DNA of 64,000 nt from contig CAZYIE010000003.1 in NCBI GenBank assembly GCA_964646755.1, positions 62,001 to 126,000 of the forward strand, in the 5' to 3' direction. The DNA is from MVRV01 sp964646755 (GTDB lineage: Bacteria; Desulfobacterota; Syntrophia; Syntrophales; Smithellaceae). The notes beneath the pieces are model-generated. The model was not told the DNA's origin, did no database searches, and saw only the letters and a list, made by a program, of their open reading frames with translations. Of this stretch, positions 45,401 through 54,138 are shown piece after piece; positions within the stretch are counted from its first letter, which is position 1, and the number at the start of each line of letters is the position of its first letter. The position numbers and the translations under genes are program-made.

Positions 45401-46341
45401 ACGAGGGTACGGTACCTCTCTTCGCTTTCCCGCAGAGCATTATCTCTTTGAATAATTTTATTGGTCGCTTTTTTTACTTGTTGCCGCAGAAGCACGATAA
45501 AAGAAAAAGCAACTAAAATTGCAACTCCAAATATAATCAAAGCATTTATTAACCAGCGCGGTATAACCTTTACAGTACCAGGCGGGCCATGTAGCCATTT
45601 TGTTTTTGCTTGGTTCAAAACCGATTTTTCCTGATTTTCCCATTCGGCCAGATACTTATCTAAAAGTAACAGTAAAACCTGATTTCTGCCTTTTGTAACG
45701 GTAAAGTAATAATTTAATGGATTAAAGACAACACCGGTTGATCTCAACCCGAATTCACCTATTTTTGCATTTCCATAAGTTACATCGGCAATGCCGGCAT
45801 CAACTTTTTTCTCAGCAACTGCTTTAAAAACATCATCATAAGTTGCAAGTTCTATAAACTGGCAGGTGATATTAAATTTCGAGACTAATTCCTGAAAGTT
45901 TTTGGTAATAATGTCGCCTTTAGCCACACCGATTTTTTTACCGTAAATATCTAATATGCCATTTATCTTTGTTGAATCTAAGGCATATAAATCACCCCAG
46001 ATTGTCAAAAGCGGATTTTTGCCGTAATCTATGTAAGGTATTCTCTCTTCTAAATAACCGGCACCTGGCAGCAAATCAATTTTACCGGATTTTATTCGCT
46101 CCAAACTATCGTTCCAGGTGCCAAACACATATTCAAAACGGATATTTTCTTTTCTACCAATTTCTGTCAGAAGATCAACGTAAAAACCTTTAATAACTCC
46201 GTTTGTATCTTTGAAGATTAACGGATAACTATCAAAAGCACCGACTTTAACCAGTCGAGTCTCCGCAGCAAACGAGTGCTGAACAGGCAGCAGCATTATT
46301 ATTACTGCAAATATAAATAGGTATAAAAAAAGTTTCTTCAT
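42409..46341 (-). CDS. Hybrid sensor kinase with periplasmic solute-binding domain and five PAS domains
   Basis: The 1310-residue protein has a signal peptide, a type-3 solute-binding domain outside (about 27-250), one membrane span (262-285), five PAS domains (about 303-425, 430-547, 555-672, 677-795, 800-917), a dimerisation helix with His947 in GGIAHDFNN, a GHKL ATPase domain (GDTGHGID, GTGLGLSV) and a receiver domain with Asp1237. PAS 4 is Cys-rich (CHSLVCPAQVGKC near 726), possibly for an Fe-S or redox centre. The ligand is likely an amino acid or similar. No separate response-regulator gene lies nearby. Confidence 0.9.
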   Translation of the reverse strand: MKKLFLYLFIFAVIIMLLPVQHSFAAETRLVKVGAFDSYPLIFKDTNGVIKGFYVDLLTEIGRKENIRFEYVFGTWNDSLERIKSGKIDLLPGAGYLEERIPYIDYGKNPLLTIWGDLYALDSTKINGILDIYGKKIGVAKGDIITKNFQELVSKFNITCQFIELATYDDVFKAVAEKKVDAGIADVTYGNAKIGEFGLRSTGVVFNPLNYYFTVTKGRNQVLLLLLDKYLAEWENQEKSVLNQAKTKWLHGPPGTVKVIPRWLINALIIFGVAILVAFSFIVLLRQQVKKATNKIIQRDNALRESEERYRTLVEKANEAILIAQDNKIAFANDKLEDILALPIGEIIGKAFVDFIHPEDKNLVFERYKKRLAGENVPDAYDFRVISSVEETRWLCLSARKIQWNERPATLNMLTDITERKKAEQALIDSEEHYRGIIENVIDAYYRTDIDGNIIMFSPSGLSIFGYDSLDEILGKNVATDLYLNPEEREKVLSELNKTGLVRDYEVVLKRKDGSTIPISANSRYYHDEGGHILGVEGFFKDISEHKLAEEALGKSEEKFRLIFDASPVGIGITTLDGHLLDANPATIKFTGYSIEELKTINARDTYMHPGDRDLILKLATETGVVCDHEVELKRKDGSAYWALLNIDKMRIGNQDIFLSTHRDITDRKQAEESLRDSETKLQAIFDTVGTGIIIIDKDTQIIIDANPTAIEMTGLPKENIIGQICHSLVCPAQVGKCPVKDLGQNVDHSERKLLCAEGQQKDILKTVYPINIKGRDCYIESFIDVSDSKRAKDALIVSEEKYRRITENMSDIVSEIDAHGIFKYIGPAHKKIFGDNPEDIIGRSVFDRVHPDDRESVAADYVEGIRTKTVRDVEYRYQHKDGHYIWIRSSGHPLFDDAGEVVGMIVNSSDISERKRADVERAKLESQLFQSQKMEAIGTLAGGIAHDFNNILGAIIGYTEMAIDENQNKEYQEYLQETLKGAERAKDLVKQILTFSRQDDQDKKPLDIKILLKEAIKFLRSSIPTTIEIDQHLTNESCTILADHTQMHQIIMNLCTNAAHAMKQTGGKLKIELSTMELAEGDLSNNSELQPGHYIKLTIGDTGHGIDPDNIKRIFDPFFTTKTKDEGTGLGLSVVYGIVKSHDGVINVESKVDEGATFNVYLPRIIHEAVNIGNISGISIGGKEQILFVDDERTLVNLGTRMLSSLGYEVTGITSSLEALDLFATAPQRFDLVITDMTIPKMTGIVLSRKILKIRPDIPIIICSGIREPGMEEQAKSLGIKAYCMKPLTKKELARVVREVLDDREIPIS

Positions 46342-46510
46342 TCTTGAACACCTTCAATAACTGGCACAAGCCCTATCATAATCTACAAATAAATAGACCA
46401 ATTTCCCAAGAATATCATGTGACGGAAAAGCTTTCTTCGCCTGTAAGGCACGTCCGACTATTATGCTGAGAGTCAATGATGACAGTTTGCAACAATGAAT
46501 ATTCCGCGTT

Positions 46511-49500
46511 CTATTTTTTGCCCAGTTCCTTTTTCACGGCCAGCCCCAGCTTCTCCTGAACATAGGGCTTTTTCACATATTCACCTGCTCCCAGTGCCTG
46601 CGCATCATGCACTCGATCAGATTCCGAAAAACCGCTGACAATAATTGCCTTCTGCTGTGGTTTTATCTTCAGGATACTCTTATAAGTGTCCAAACCGTCC
46701 ATGCCGGGGTCCATAATCATGTCCAAAACTATTATGTCGGCTTTGTTCTGCTTTAAGTATTCTATGGCTTCTTCGCCGCTGGCAACGCTCGTAACTGTGT
46801 AGTTAAGTTTCTTGAGCATTGCCGTCGCCAGATCACGCTGACCCTTCACATCATCCACTATTAATATGGATTCTCCGTTGCCCATGAGCTCAGACATGGA
46901 TACAGATGAAGTTTCTTTGGTGAGATCTTCTCTGGTTACCGGAAAATAGATGGTGAAGGTGGTCCCTTTTCCTTCCAGGCTGTTAACATCTATATATCCC
47001 TGATGATCCTTTACCGTTCCCCAAACAACAGCCAGTCCCAATCCTGTTCCGCTTCTACCCATTATCTTCTTGGTGTAAAACGGTTCAAAGATACGTTTCA
47101 GGTCTGATTCTGATATTCCTTCGCCTGTATCGGAGACGGATAAAACAACATAATCTCCCTCCCGGATATTGTCATAGCCGGATATAGGTTTGTCCAGATA
47201 CTGATTAGTCGTCTTAATGCTGATTTTACCGCCTTTGGGCATGGCTTCGCTTGCATTGGAAACCAGGTTCATCAGCGTTTTCTGTATATGAACAGGTGAT
47301 GCGGAGATATTGAGCAGATCAGTTTCCAGATCGGTCTTGATTTGTACAGATGTATGGTTGGCATGGATGTTCTCCCATTCCGGTGATTTATTGAAATCAA
47401 GGATGAGTCTGTTCACATTGATGACTTTTCTGCCGGTGACACCTCTTCTGGCCAGAGTCAGCAAATCCTGCACGATGGCCGCCGCCTTCTGGCCGCCTTC
47501 CATAATACTTTGCAGGTCTTCCCGTATTGGGTTTTTCTCGTCTATATCACCAAGAACCATTTCCGCATAACCGACAACTATACCCAGGACATTATTCAGA
47601 TCATGAGCGACACCGCCGGCCAGCAGTCCTAGGGCTTCCATCTTCTCGGCACGTTGCAGGCGCTCTTCCAGTGCCTGCTTTTCTTCCTCGGCGCGCTTGC
47701 GGTCGGTGATGTCATGAGCAACAACATCGGAAGCAACCGCGTGGCCTTCCGCATCGTAAATCATCTTATTGTTCAAATGAAGAAATATTTTCTTTCCGTT
47801 CTTATCGACTATTTCATATTCTACTGTCTCTGGCACTTTTTCCCCCAGAGACATTTTTCTCATGCGCTCCAAAAACAGTTTTTTGCTCTCTTCCGTCAAA
47901 ATATCGTATGGACTTAATGAGAGTATTTCTTCGTAGCTGTAGCCAAGATATTCACGCAAAACATCATTCACTTTTACAAATTTTCCATTACGGAAATCAA
48001 CCCGATATATGGCCGAAGGAGCGTTTTCAAACAGTTGACGATAACTCGCCTCGCTCTCCCGCAGTAATTCTTCCGCCTTCTTGCGGTCGGTGATGTCGAT
48101 ATTTAATCCAATCATCTGACTAGGCTTACCTTCCTCATCACAGAGAACAATCCCGTTCGCCTTAATGTAGATCACCGTCCCGTCAGGACGTAGGACACGG
48201 AATTCCGTGTCAAAATCCCGTTCCCCACGCAATGCGGCTTGGCATTCCTCGATGGCCCTCGAATAATCATCAGGATGCAGTCCTTGTTCCCAGGCTTCAA
48301 CTCCTCCGTGGAAATTCTCATGTGTGAGTCCGTAAAGTTCCAACATACGGTCATCCCAAATCATTTCCTTCGTCTGAAGGTTCCAGTCCCAGACACCTGC
48401 TTTTGCAGAGGAAGTGGCAAGCTGAAGACGTCTGGTGATTTCGCGGAGCTTTTCTTCGGCCTGTTTGCGATCATTGATCAGGGTGTTAAAGCTTGTAAGT
48501 AGTTGGCCAATCTCGTTATGTTCAATTATGGGTATATTATGCAACGGCAATTCTCTCTTTGCAATCTTCAAGATAAGTTCGCTGGCGGCTGATACTGGTT
48601 TCAGCGCTTGCCTGATTATAATCCACGCCACCAAGCAGCTGATGAGCGCCAGGCCAAACGCAACGAAGTATACAAAACTTTTCATTTCACGAATTGGTGC
48701 AAAGGCCATTTCCGTGGGCATTCCAACACGAACAAACCAGCCGGCCGATGGAATCTGCTTTGCAGACAAAAATATTCGCGTGCCTCTTATATTGACTGTA
48801 TTTCCGGACCCTTCATAGCCAGTCATAAATCGATCAAATAGAGGATTGCGACCGGTCTCAGGCGTTGGAGTCATGTTCCTGGTTGCATCACTTCCAATGA
48901 TATGCATGTGGTATTTGGGAGATGATAATAGGAGTCCGTCGGGAAAGTCCTTGTATATGGAGTTCTTAAAAGTTCCCAATAATATTGGGTCAGACAATAG
49001 TGTAAAACCAACCAAGACGGCAGTAAGCTCACCAGTTGAGCTTAAAATAGGGACAGCAAAACTAATAATCGGCTTATTAGAAAATCTACCAATTCTTGGC
49101 TTACCTACTGTTGGTTTTTTAGTGGCTACTACTTCTTGGAAATACTCCATTTCAATATATGATGCGTTCGATCGCCCCGGCAAACTTGGGTAATCGACAA
49201 TTCCTTTACCTTTTTTGGAAATAACGACCACCCCCGTCTGAAAAAAACTTGACAATAATCGATTGCTACGTAGGTATTCTTTTAACTTAACTGGGTTTTC
49301 TATGAGTTCAGGAGTTATGAGAGTTGCTATGGCATTTAGCGAATTTATGTGAAGCTTTACCTGGTTTTCGATAATGTCGGCAATATATGATGCGGCTGTA
49401 AACTGTTGTTTCTCAATCGTATTGATCATATTGTGTTCCAAACGTTTTTCTATGAGAAACGCTAGTAAAGATATACTACATAAAAACAATAATAGTACTA

Positions 49501-49543
49501 TGGCAGTTAATTTCGATTTCAAGCTTAAAGAAAAATTATGCAT
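46511..49543 (-). CDS. Hybrid sensor kinase with Cache-type sensor
   Basis: The 1010-residue protein has a first membrane span (about 10-31), a periplasmic dCache-like sensor (32-288), a second span (290-311), a HAMP linker, two PAS domains (about 370-490, 497-617), His647 in GGVAHDLNN, a GHKL ATPase domain (SDTGEGIS, GTGLGLAV), and a receiver domain with Asp941 (VLDMIMDPGMDGL). Its C-terminal 400 residues closely match the kinase at 62403-64000, so the two arose by duplication. It is separate from the 42409 kinase by 169 bases. Confidence 0.9.
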   Translation of the reverse strand: MHNFSLSLKSKLTAIVLLLFLCSISLLAFLIEKRLEHNMINTIEKQQFTAASYIADIIENQVKLHINSLNAIATLITPELIENPVKLKEYLRSNRLLSSFFQTGVVVISKKGKGIVDYPSLPGRSNASYIEMEYFQEVVATKKPTVGKPRIGRFSNKPIISFAVPILSSTGELTAVLVGFTLLSDPILLGTFKNSIYKDFPDGLLLSSPKYHMHIIGSDATRNMTPTPETGRNPLFDRFMTGYEGSGNTVNIRGTRIFLSAKQIPSAGWFVRVGMPTEMAFAPIREMKSFVYFVAFGLALISCLVAWIIIRQALKPVSAASELILKIAKRELPLHNIPIIEHNEIGQLLTSFNTLINDRKQAEEKLREITRRLQLATSSAKAGVWDWNLQTKEMIWDDRMLELYGLTHENFHGGVEAWEQGLHPDDYSRAIEECQAALRGERDFDTEFRVLRPDGTVIYIKANGIVLCDEEGKPSQMIGLNIDITDRKKAEELLRESEASYRQLFENAPSAIYRVDFRNGKFVKVNDVLREYLGYSYEEILSLSPYDILTEESKKLFLERMRKMSLGEKVPETVEYEIVDKNGKKIFLHLNNKMIYDAEGHAVASDVVAHDITDRKRAEEEKQALEERLQRAEKMEALGLLAGGVAHDLNNVLGIVVGYAEMVLGDIDEKNPIREDLQSIMEGGQKAAAIVQDLLTLARRGVTGRKVINVNRLILDFNKSPEWENIHANHTSVQIKTDLETDLLNISASPVHIQKTLMNLVSNASEAMPKGGKISIKTTNQYLDKPISGYDNIREGDYVVLSVSDTGEGISESDLKRIFEPFYTKKIMGRSGTGLGLAVVWGTVKDHQGYIDVNSLEGKGTTFTIYFPVTREDLTKETSSVSMSELMGNGESILIVDDVKGQRDLATAMLKKLNYTVTSVASGEEAIEYLKQNKADIIVLDMIMDPGMDGLDTYKSILKIKPQQKAIIVSGFSESDRVHDAQALGAGEYVKKPYVQEKLGLAVKKELGKK

Positions 49544-49843
49544 AATACATTACCTTACTGAGGTTAATATAGCGATTAGCGGCTTTTTGAATATAGAAAG
49601 CCTGGTCTTCCATGTCAAGTAAATTGACTGGTACTGAATGTAATGCATTTGGTCGATATTTGATGGCGAACTTAAATTATGTTTAGTACGCCTTCAAGTT
49701 CAGCATTTTCATCGAGGTTGACGTTTTAAAGACTTCAGTCAACTACAGCACTGCATCCGATTTAGACCGCTTGCCTTTTACCCTTGCGTCCCGGTTAAGA
49801 ATAGACGGTCATTAGTTACACGTGGCGAGCTTTGAACTGGAAT
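49544..49843. other. Intergenic region, nothing recognised
   Basis: About 300 bases upstream of the hybrid kinase and downstream of the small secreted protein at 49844. I see no gene, terminator or strong promoter. Confidence 0.5.
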
Positions 49844-50260
49844 TCAATATTCCTGAAACCCCGTTACATCAATCTTTCCTTGTCGACTGTGGAGAAAACT
49901 TCCTTCCTTTGCCGTATAGGTCGGTGGGTGCCCAGCTTCATAGGTTACCTTTATATTCCCGGCCTTCATAACGCAGAGGTTCTGGTGCAAGATAAATTTT
50001 GAATACCAAGAATGACAATCTATGCCAGTTTTACATACAAAGACTTGGCAGGTAGGTCCATGCCCATTATCCTGTCGAAAGTAAGCACCATTTGGCAACA
50101 AATAAGACATTACACCGCTAGTACACGATATGCTGCTAATGTAATAGGGTGATGCAACACTTAGCGCTAGGTCGTGACAATCATTGGCTTCAGCTGTTAA
50201 AGGAACTACAAGACCCCCAAAAATTATCGCTGCCATTAGTGCTCTAATCGCTGTTTTCAT
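49844..50260 (-). CDS. Small secreted Cys-containing protein, unknown
   Basis: Starting at ATG 50260 behind AGGAGAG it encodes 138 residues. A signal peptide (cleavage after TAEA near 24) precedes a mature part with seven scattered cysteines and aromatic residues. No family is recognised. It is the last of three small exported proteins encoded in a row. Confidence 0.65.
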   Translation of the reverse strand: MKTAIRALMAAIIFGGLVVPLTAEANDCHDLALSVASPYYISSISCTSGVMSYLLPNGAYFRQDNGHGPTCQVFVCKTGIDCHSWYSKFILHQNLCVMKAGNIKVTYEAGHPPTYTAKEGSFLHSRQGKIDVTGFQEY

Positions 50261-50305
50261 ATTCACTCTCCTGATAAATATCAAAATATCAAATGGCCAA
50301 ATAAT

Positions 50306-50740
50306 CTATTTGGCGGAACGCACCGGGAGGGCCCGGTGGACGAAGGCGGACTGGGGATACCAAGTCTTAAAGCCACGGTCGAAATAGAAACAGAAGAAGG
50401 CCGCCTCGGAACGGTAGGTCTCCGATGACCAAACAAGTGGACTGGTTTTCTTTATCACAGAACCATAGGCACCGCTGATATACAGCGCCTCCAACTCCCC
50501 AATAGTCGGCATCCGCCAGCCGGATTTACCGCCTCCGCTATATCCATTACAATAGATCTGGGCATCAGACCAGTTAATATCCGAACCGTTGTCATGATCA
50601 GCCCACATCAGTCCTGTTTGCGTGTCCGTAACCGTGCCGTCTTTGTTGTTTACGAAACGATCCGCTGCTGTCGCATACTCTGCAGAAACAAAAGACCCCA
50701 AAAACAATAACAGACAAACCAAAACAAGAATCTTTTTCAT
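50306..50740 (-). CDS. DUF1566 (Lcl-like) secreted protein
   Basis: A 144-residue protein: signal peptide (cleavage near 26), then RFVNNKDGTVTDTQTGLMWA, CNGYSGGGKSGWRMPTIGELEAL and a WSSETYR segment, which is the DUF1566 pattern. The domain occurs in surface adhesins such as Legionella Lcl. Here it stands alone as one short domain. An AGGAGAG-type ribosome site precedes the start. Confidence 0.82.
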   Translation of the reverse strand: MKKILVLVCLLLFLGSFVSAEYATAADRFVNNKDGTVTDTQTGLMWADHDNGSDINWSDAQIYCNGYSGGGKSGWRMPTIGELEALYISGAYGSVIKKTSPLVWSSETYRSEAAFFCFYFDRGFKTWYPQSAFVHRALPVRSAK

Positions 50741-50807
50741 TATGATCTCTCCTTTTCTTTATTGATCCTGGAGGCATTGTTACCACAACCGTAATCTCTA
50801 GCGTCAT

Positions 50808-51143
50808 CTAATAGTGGGTGCTGTCATTATAGACGTTAGCGTTAAAAATCCAGCAGCCTTGTCTGCATGCACCCTTCTTGGCTGAATCATAAGATGTAAC
50901 AGAGTCGCAACCCGATAAACATTTCTGCAATGCGGCCTCGATTTCTTGGCGAGACTCAACAAAACAAGATAATGCGTGAGTATGGGCAAACGCGTCGCTT
51001 GGGCCGATTGAAAATTTAGGAGCGTTTAAAATAATACTTGATGAATTCAAATCAGATGTCGTTATTGAATGAAATGTTGCTCCTGCAACGAAAATAATGG
51101 CACATACTCCGACAATTAGACACGCCTTAAAAAAGTTTTTCAT
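50808..51143 (-). CDS. Small secreted Cys-rich protein, unknown
   Basis: A 111-residue protein with a signal anchor (about 6-24) and a mature part with five cysteines toward the end (CFVES, CLSGC, CRQGC). I do not recognise a family. It starts the run of three exported small proteins on the minus strand. Confidence 0.6.
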   Translation of the reverse strand: MKNFFKACLIVGVCAIIFVAGATFHSITTSDLNSSSIILNAPKFSIGPSDAFAHTHALSCFVESRQEIEAALQKCLSGCDSVTSYDSAKKGACRQGCWIFNANVYNDSTHY

Positions 51144-51777
51144 ACGTCAATCCTCTCTATTTTATTATTGTCATGTTTAGATTCTTTGTACATCATATTC
51201 CATGCCATAAAAAATATGTCATTATTTAATATAATTACAAAAACACTTGTTTTGTTCGGCACTGCCGTGTTTCCGGCATTACCAATTGAATATAGCATAA
51301 AATGAAAGAATGGAAAAATATGAATTCAGGAAACAATGCAAAAACTGCCCCAACCTCAGGGAGAACATAATCCTATATCAACCAACCAAAATAAACACCG
51401 ACTCCTGCGCTTTTTAAATCCGGCATGACCATCAATAACCGTCATAGATCGTTCCTAGAGCAATTTCTCTCCAATATATTAATAAGCAGAAGATCAATTA
51501 CTCCAACCAACTCAGGAATGTTTTTACCGGCTGTTTAATGATTTATTCACCGCAGGATAAAATTGTTGACAAACCAGAAAATAATTGATGTTTTCATTGA
51601 TACCATAATCGGAAGGAAATAATATAGATGCTTTCGGTTTGAAATCATCCATATTTACCAAGGTTGACGATGTGTGTGTTACAGGAAGCGAGATTCACTG
51701 TCGATCTTTGTACCGGCTGTCAAGATAGCTTTGTGCTATAGTAGTTTGTTTTTCCCATTAATTCATTCTTCCCGACA
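51144..51777. other. Intergenic region, no gene recognised
   Basis: Over 600 AT-rich bases hold no convincing frame on either strand. A 40-base stretch near 51670 loosely resembles one near 52485 on the other side of hicBA. Confidence 0.45.
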
Positions 51778-52197
51778 TTATGCAGGTATAGCACACTCGG
51801 TCAAAACAAAATCCTTGCCGCATACTGCTGAAAAGAGGCGGTTTAGTTGCTCAAGTGTCGGCATTGCCTTTCCTTGCTCATATCGGGCATAGGCGTTATG
51901 AGATTTCATACCCATACGCCGTGATACTTCGATGAGCGTTAATCCACTTTTCGCTCTTTGCCAACGGAGCAAATAGGCAATTAAAGTGCGCTGATCATCC
52001 GTACCAATCTCAAAATAGTCATCGTGACCGGGATAAACCTTCACTTTAAAGCCCTTTTTGTTTATTACTGACTCAATGGCATCAGCTACCATGCCAAACG
52101 CTTCTTTCTTGGTGTGTCCTTGAGTGAATACTCCAATAATAGGAACGTCTACAGCCCAATATTTGCCTTGTTTACTGACTTTCCCTTCTAATCGCAT
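51778..52197 (-). CDS. hicB: HicB-family antitoxin with HTH domain
   Basis: The 139-residue protein has an N-terminal HicB fold (KYWAVDVPIIGVFTQGHTKKEAF) and a C-terminal helix-turn-helix (GLTLIEVSRRMGMKSHNAYARYEQGKAMP). It should bind and repress its own operator and neutralise HicA. The start overlaps the end of hicA by ten bases. The hicA gene itself is frameshifted, so this may now be an orphan repressor. Confidence 0.88.
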   Translation of the reverse strand: MRLEGKVSKQGKYWAVDVPIIGVFTQGHTKKEAFGMVADAIESVINKKGFKVKVYPGHDDYFEIGTDDQRTLIAYLLRWQRAKSGLTLIEVSRRMGMKSHNAYARYEQGKAMPTLEQLNRLFSAVCGKDFVLTECAIPA

Positions 52198-52374
52198 GGT
52201 CGATCTTCCTTTGCTTGTTTTATAATGCTATGAGCCGTGTATTCATTTATTTCGACGTGACGCGGTATGGGTATTTCTCTTAACCCATTTGTCCAAACAT
52301 CATGCCGACCGGGCATGTCTGAGAAAAAGCCATCCCATTGATTTAAGTACTTTCTCAAGATCACGTCTCTTCAT
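52188..52374 (-). pseudogene. hicA: Frameshifted hicA toxin gene
   Basis: The frame from ATG 52374 reads MKRRDLEKVLKSMGWLFLRH and then drifts to a stop. A one-base shift at the CCCGG near 52309-52314 restores GRHDVWTNGLREIPIPRHVE, the HicA double-stranded-RNA-binding pattern with its active His, and ends TAG at 52188. The total of 187 bases is 1 mod 3, so one inserted base explains it. Either the toxin is dead or the read has an error at a C run. Confidence 0.72.
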
Positions 52375-52594
52375 GGTTCATGAATTACACATATAAGTGT
52401 AAATGTCAACAAATAATTCCTCTTGAAATATACGACAGAATAAGGATTCGCGCTTGTACTGTTGAATAATTTTCTAAAACACCAATGTGTGTATTACAGC
52501 TAAAGCCTTACTTTCGATCTTCATGTCCATTGCAGCAAAAATTGATTTTGATACTTTTATGAAGAAAGCACGCTGGCTAAACACTCTAATAATA

Positions 52595-52638
52595 AAAAAC
52601 TGCCATTGCTGAAGTTAAATAAGGCAATGACAGTTTTC
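52595..52638 (-). terminator. Terminator-like hairpin for the rubrerythrin transcript
   Basis: On the minus strand AAAACTGTCATTGC pairs with GCAATGGCAGTTTT (one mismatch), followed by TTATTATT. It lies 216 bases beyond the rubrerythrin stop, with the MITE-like element between. Confidence 0.6.
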
Positions 52639-52680
52639 ATATTTGGATATAATGTTTTTATCCCCTCTGCGCTTCGTCCG

Positions 52681-52823
52681 GCATACGAGACTGTGTCACA
52701 ATAGCTGTTTGTCATTGCGAAACGCCTCTCAGGCGTTGTGGCAATCTAATATTTTCAAGAGTTTATGAGATTGCTTCGCTCATCATATTCGCTCGCAAAG
52801 ACATTACGACACAGTCTCATACG
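52681..52823. mobile_element. MITE-like element with inverted ends
   Basis: GAGACTGTGTC (52687-52697) is exactly complementary to GACACAGTCTC (52808-52818), with partial matching outward. Inside are GTCATTGCGAAACGCC and GAGATTGCTTCGCTC, units typical of dispersed short repeats. The 143-base element has no coding frame. Confidence 0.6.
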
Positions 52824-52853
52824 CCGGATTTCACTTCTGAAATTTGAGTCTCG

Positions 52854-53432
52854 TTAATAATTCTCCGCCAAAACCTCTTGGTATGCTTGCGGATGACGAC
52901 ACGCCGGACATTCCTTCGGTGGCTCCGTCCCTTCATGAACGTATCCACAATTGATGCAATGCCATTTTACCGGTGCTTTCTTTTTGAATACTTCGTTCTT
53001 CTCTATGTTCTCAACAAGCTTCCGGTAACGGCTCTCATGAAATTTTTCTACTTTAGCTATTTGCTCGAAAGAACGTGCAACTTCAGGGTACCCCTCTTCT
53101 TTCGCAATCTTGGCAAAACCAGTATATAAAACAGTCCATTCCATCTGCTCTCCTGCGGCGGCAGCTTCCAGATTGGCCTTGGTATCACCAACAACGCCGG
53201 CGGGATAAGCAGCGGTTATTTCCACTTCGCCTCCCTCCAGATGCTTGAAAAACACTTTGGCATGTTCTTTTTCGTTTTCGGCTGTTTCCAAAAATATGTG
53301 TGATATTTGTTCAAAACCTTCTTTTTTGGCGGCACTGGCAAAGTAGGTATAGCGGTTTCTTGCCTGCGATTCTCCGGCAAAAGCTGCCAGCAAATTCTTT
53401 TCGGTCTGAGATCCTCTAATTGATTTTCCCAT
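52854..53432 (-). CDS. rbr: Rubrerythrin (long form)
   Basis: A 192-residue classical rubrerythrin: ferritin-like domain with paired Glu motifs (ETAENEKEHAK near 47-57, EKFHESRYRKLVE near 128) and a C-terminal rubredoxin domain with CINCGY and CPACRHP. It removes peroxide in anaerobes, drawing electrons from rubredoxin. The start ATG 53432 has a weak AAAAGGAGG-type ribosome site. It stands alone, upstream of a MITE-like element and a terminator. Confidence 0.95.
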   Translation of the reverse strand: MGKSIRGSQTEKNLLAAFAGESQARNRYTYFASAAKKEGFEQISHIFLETAENEKEHAKVFFKHLEGGEVEITAAYPAGVVGDTKANLEAAAAGEQMEWTVLYTGFAKIAKEEGYPEVARSFEQIAKVEKFHESRYRKLVENIEKNEVFKKKAPVKWHCINCGYVHEGTEPPKECPACRHPQAYQEVLAENY

Positions 53433-53516
53433 AATTATCTTTTTCCTCCTTTATATATTTTTATCAATTTATGCACTATCGTCAACAAACGCAACCAAAC
53501 CTGTTATAACCGCTTT

Positions 53517-54092
53517 CTATTTTTCCCCATTCGTTTTCGGCTCCGGTGCTTTATCGCCGACAAATTTCATCTCTTTGATTGCGTTATCCATCCTGGCTAT
53601 GTCTGTTGATAAATATTCACTTCTTCTTTTGGTTGCTTCCCGATTGGCATCTATCTTAATTCTCTCGGCTTGAACCTGTAATTTTTTTGATTGCAGGCTG
53701 GCCTTTAATTTCAGATTATCTTCCTTTTTACCAAATTCTGAACTGATAATTGCTTCAATTTTTACAAGGTCATAATCAATTTCGGCTTCTCTTTGGAAAT
53801 TGTTTGCCAAATCTTCTTCCAGGCCTGCATATTTTTTCTGGTTAGCCGCAAGCTCACTTTTAATTTCACTCAATTTCACTTTTTGATGAGCAACATTCAA
53901 ATTATATTCTGCCCGGGGAAAACCTGCCTTTTTATCCGCTGGCAGTTTATTGACCATTGCCGGATCTACGTTTTCCGTAATGGAACTTACTTTAGTGGTA
54001 ATTGTTGTTTTCAATTCCTGTGTAGTGGCGCAACCGGTAACAAATATCACTGCGAACAATCCTAAAAAATAAATTTTCAAATTCAGCTTCAT
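53517..54092 (-). CDS. Small lipoprotein with coiled coil
   Basis: Starting at ATG 54092 (MKLNLKIYF) it has 191 residues, a lipobox VTGC (acylated Cys near 21) and long helical Lys/Glu/Leu/Ala repeats. It probably spans the periplasm as a helical stalk. It is the last gene of a minus-strand group that includes an RND efflux operon, and may belong to it. Confidence 0.7.
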   Translation of the reverse strand: MKLNLKIYFLGLFAVIFVTGCATTQELKTTITTKVSSITENVDPAMVNKLPADKKAGFPRAEYNLNVAHQKVKLSEIKSELAANQKKYAGLEEDLANNFQREAEIDYDLVKIEAIISSEFGKKEDNLKLKASLQSKKLQVQAERIKIDANREATKRRSEYLSTDIARMDNAIKEMKFVGDKAPEPKTNGEK

Positions 54093-54138
54093 TTCCACCA
54101 CCCCCGGTTAAATTATCTTATTTAGTGTTCCTGTTTCT

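Larger units (their letters stand above)
52375..52853. other. Intergenic region with terminator and MITE-like element
   Basis: Holds the hairpin at 52595-52638 and the inverted-repeat element at 52681-52823. No gene is seen in the remaining sequence. Confidence 0.6.

Noticed and set aside
51671..52520. Similar 40-base stretches either side of hicBA (near 51671 and 52485) as possible direct repeats of a mobile module
   Set aside because: Match is only about two-thirds with gaps, too weak to claim as a repeat or insertion scar.
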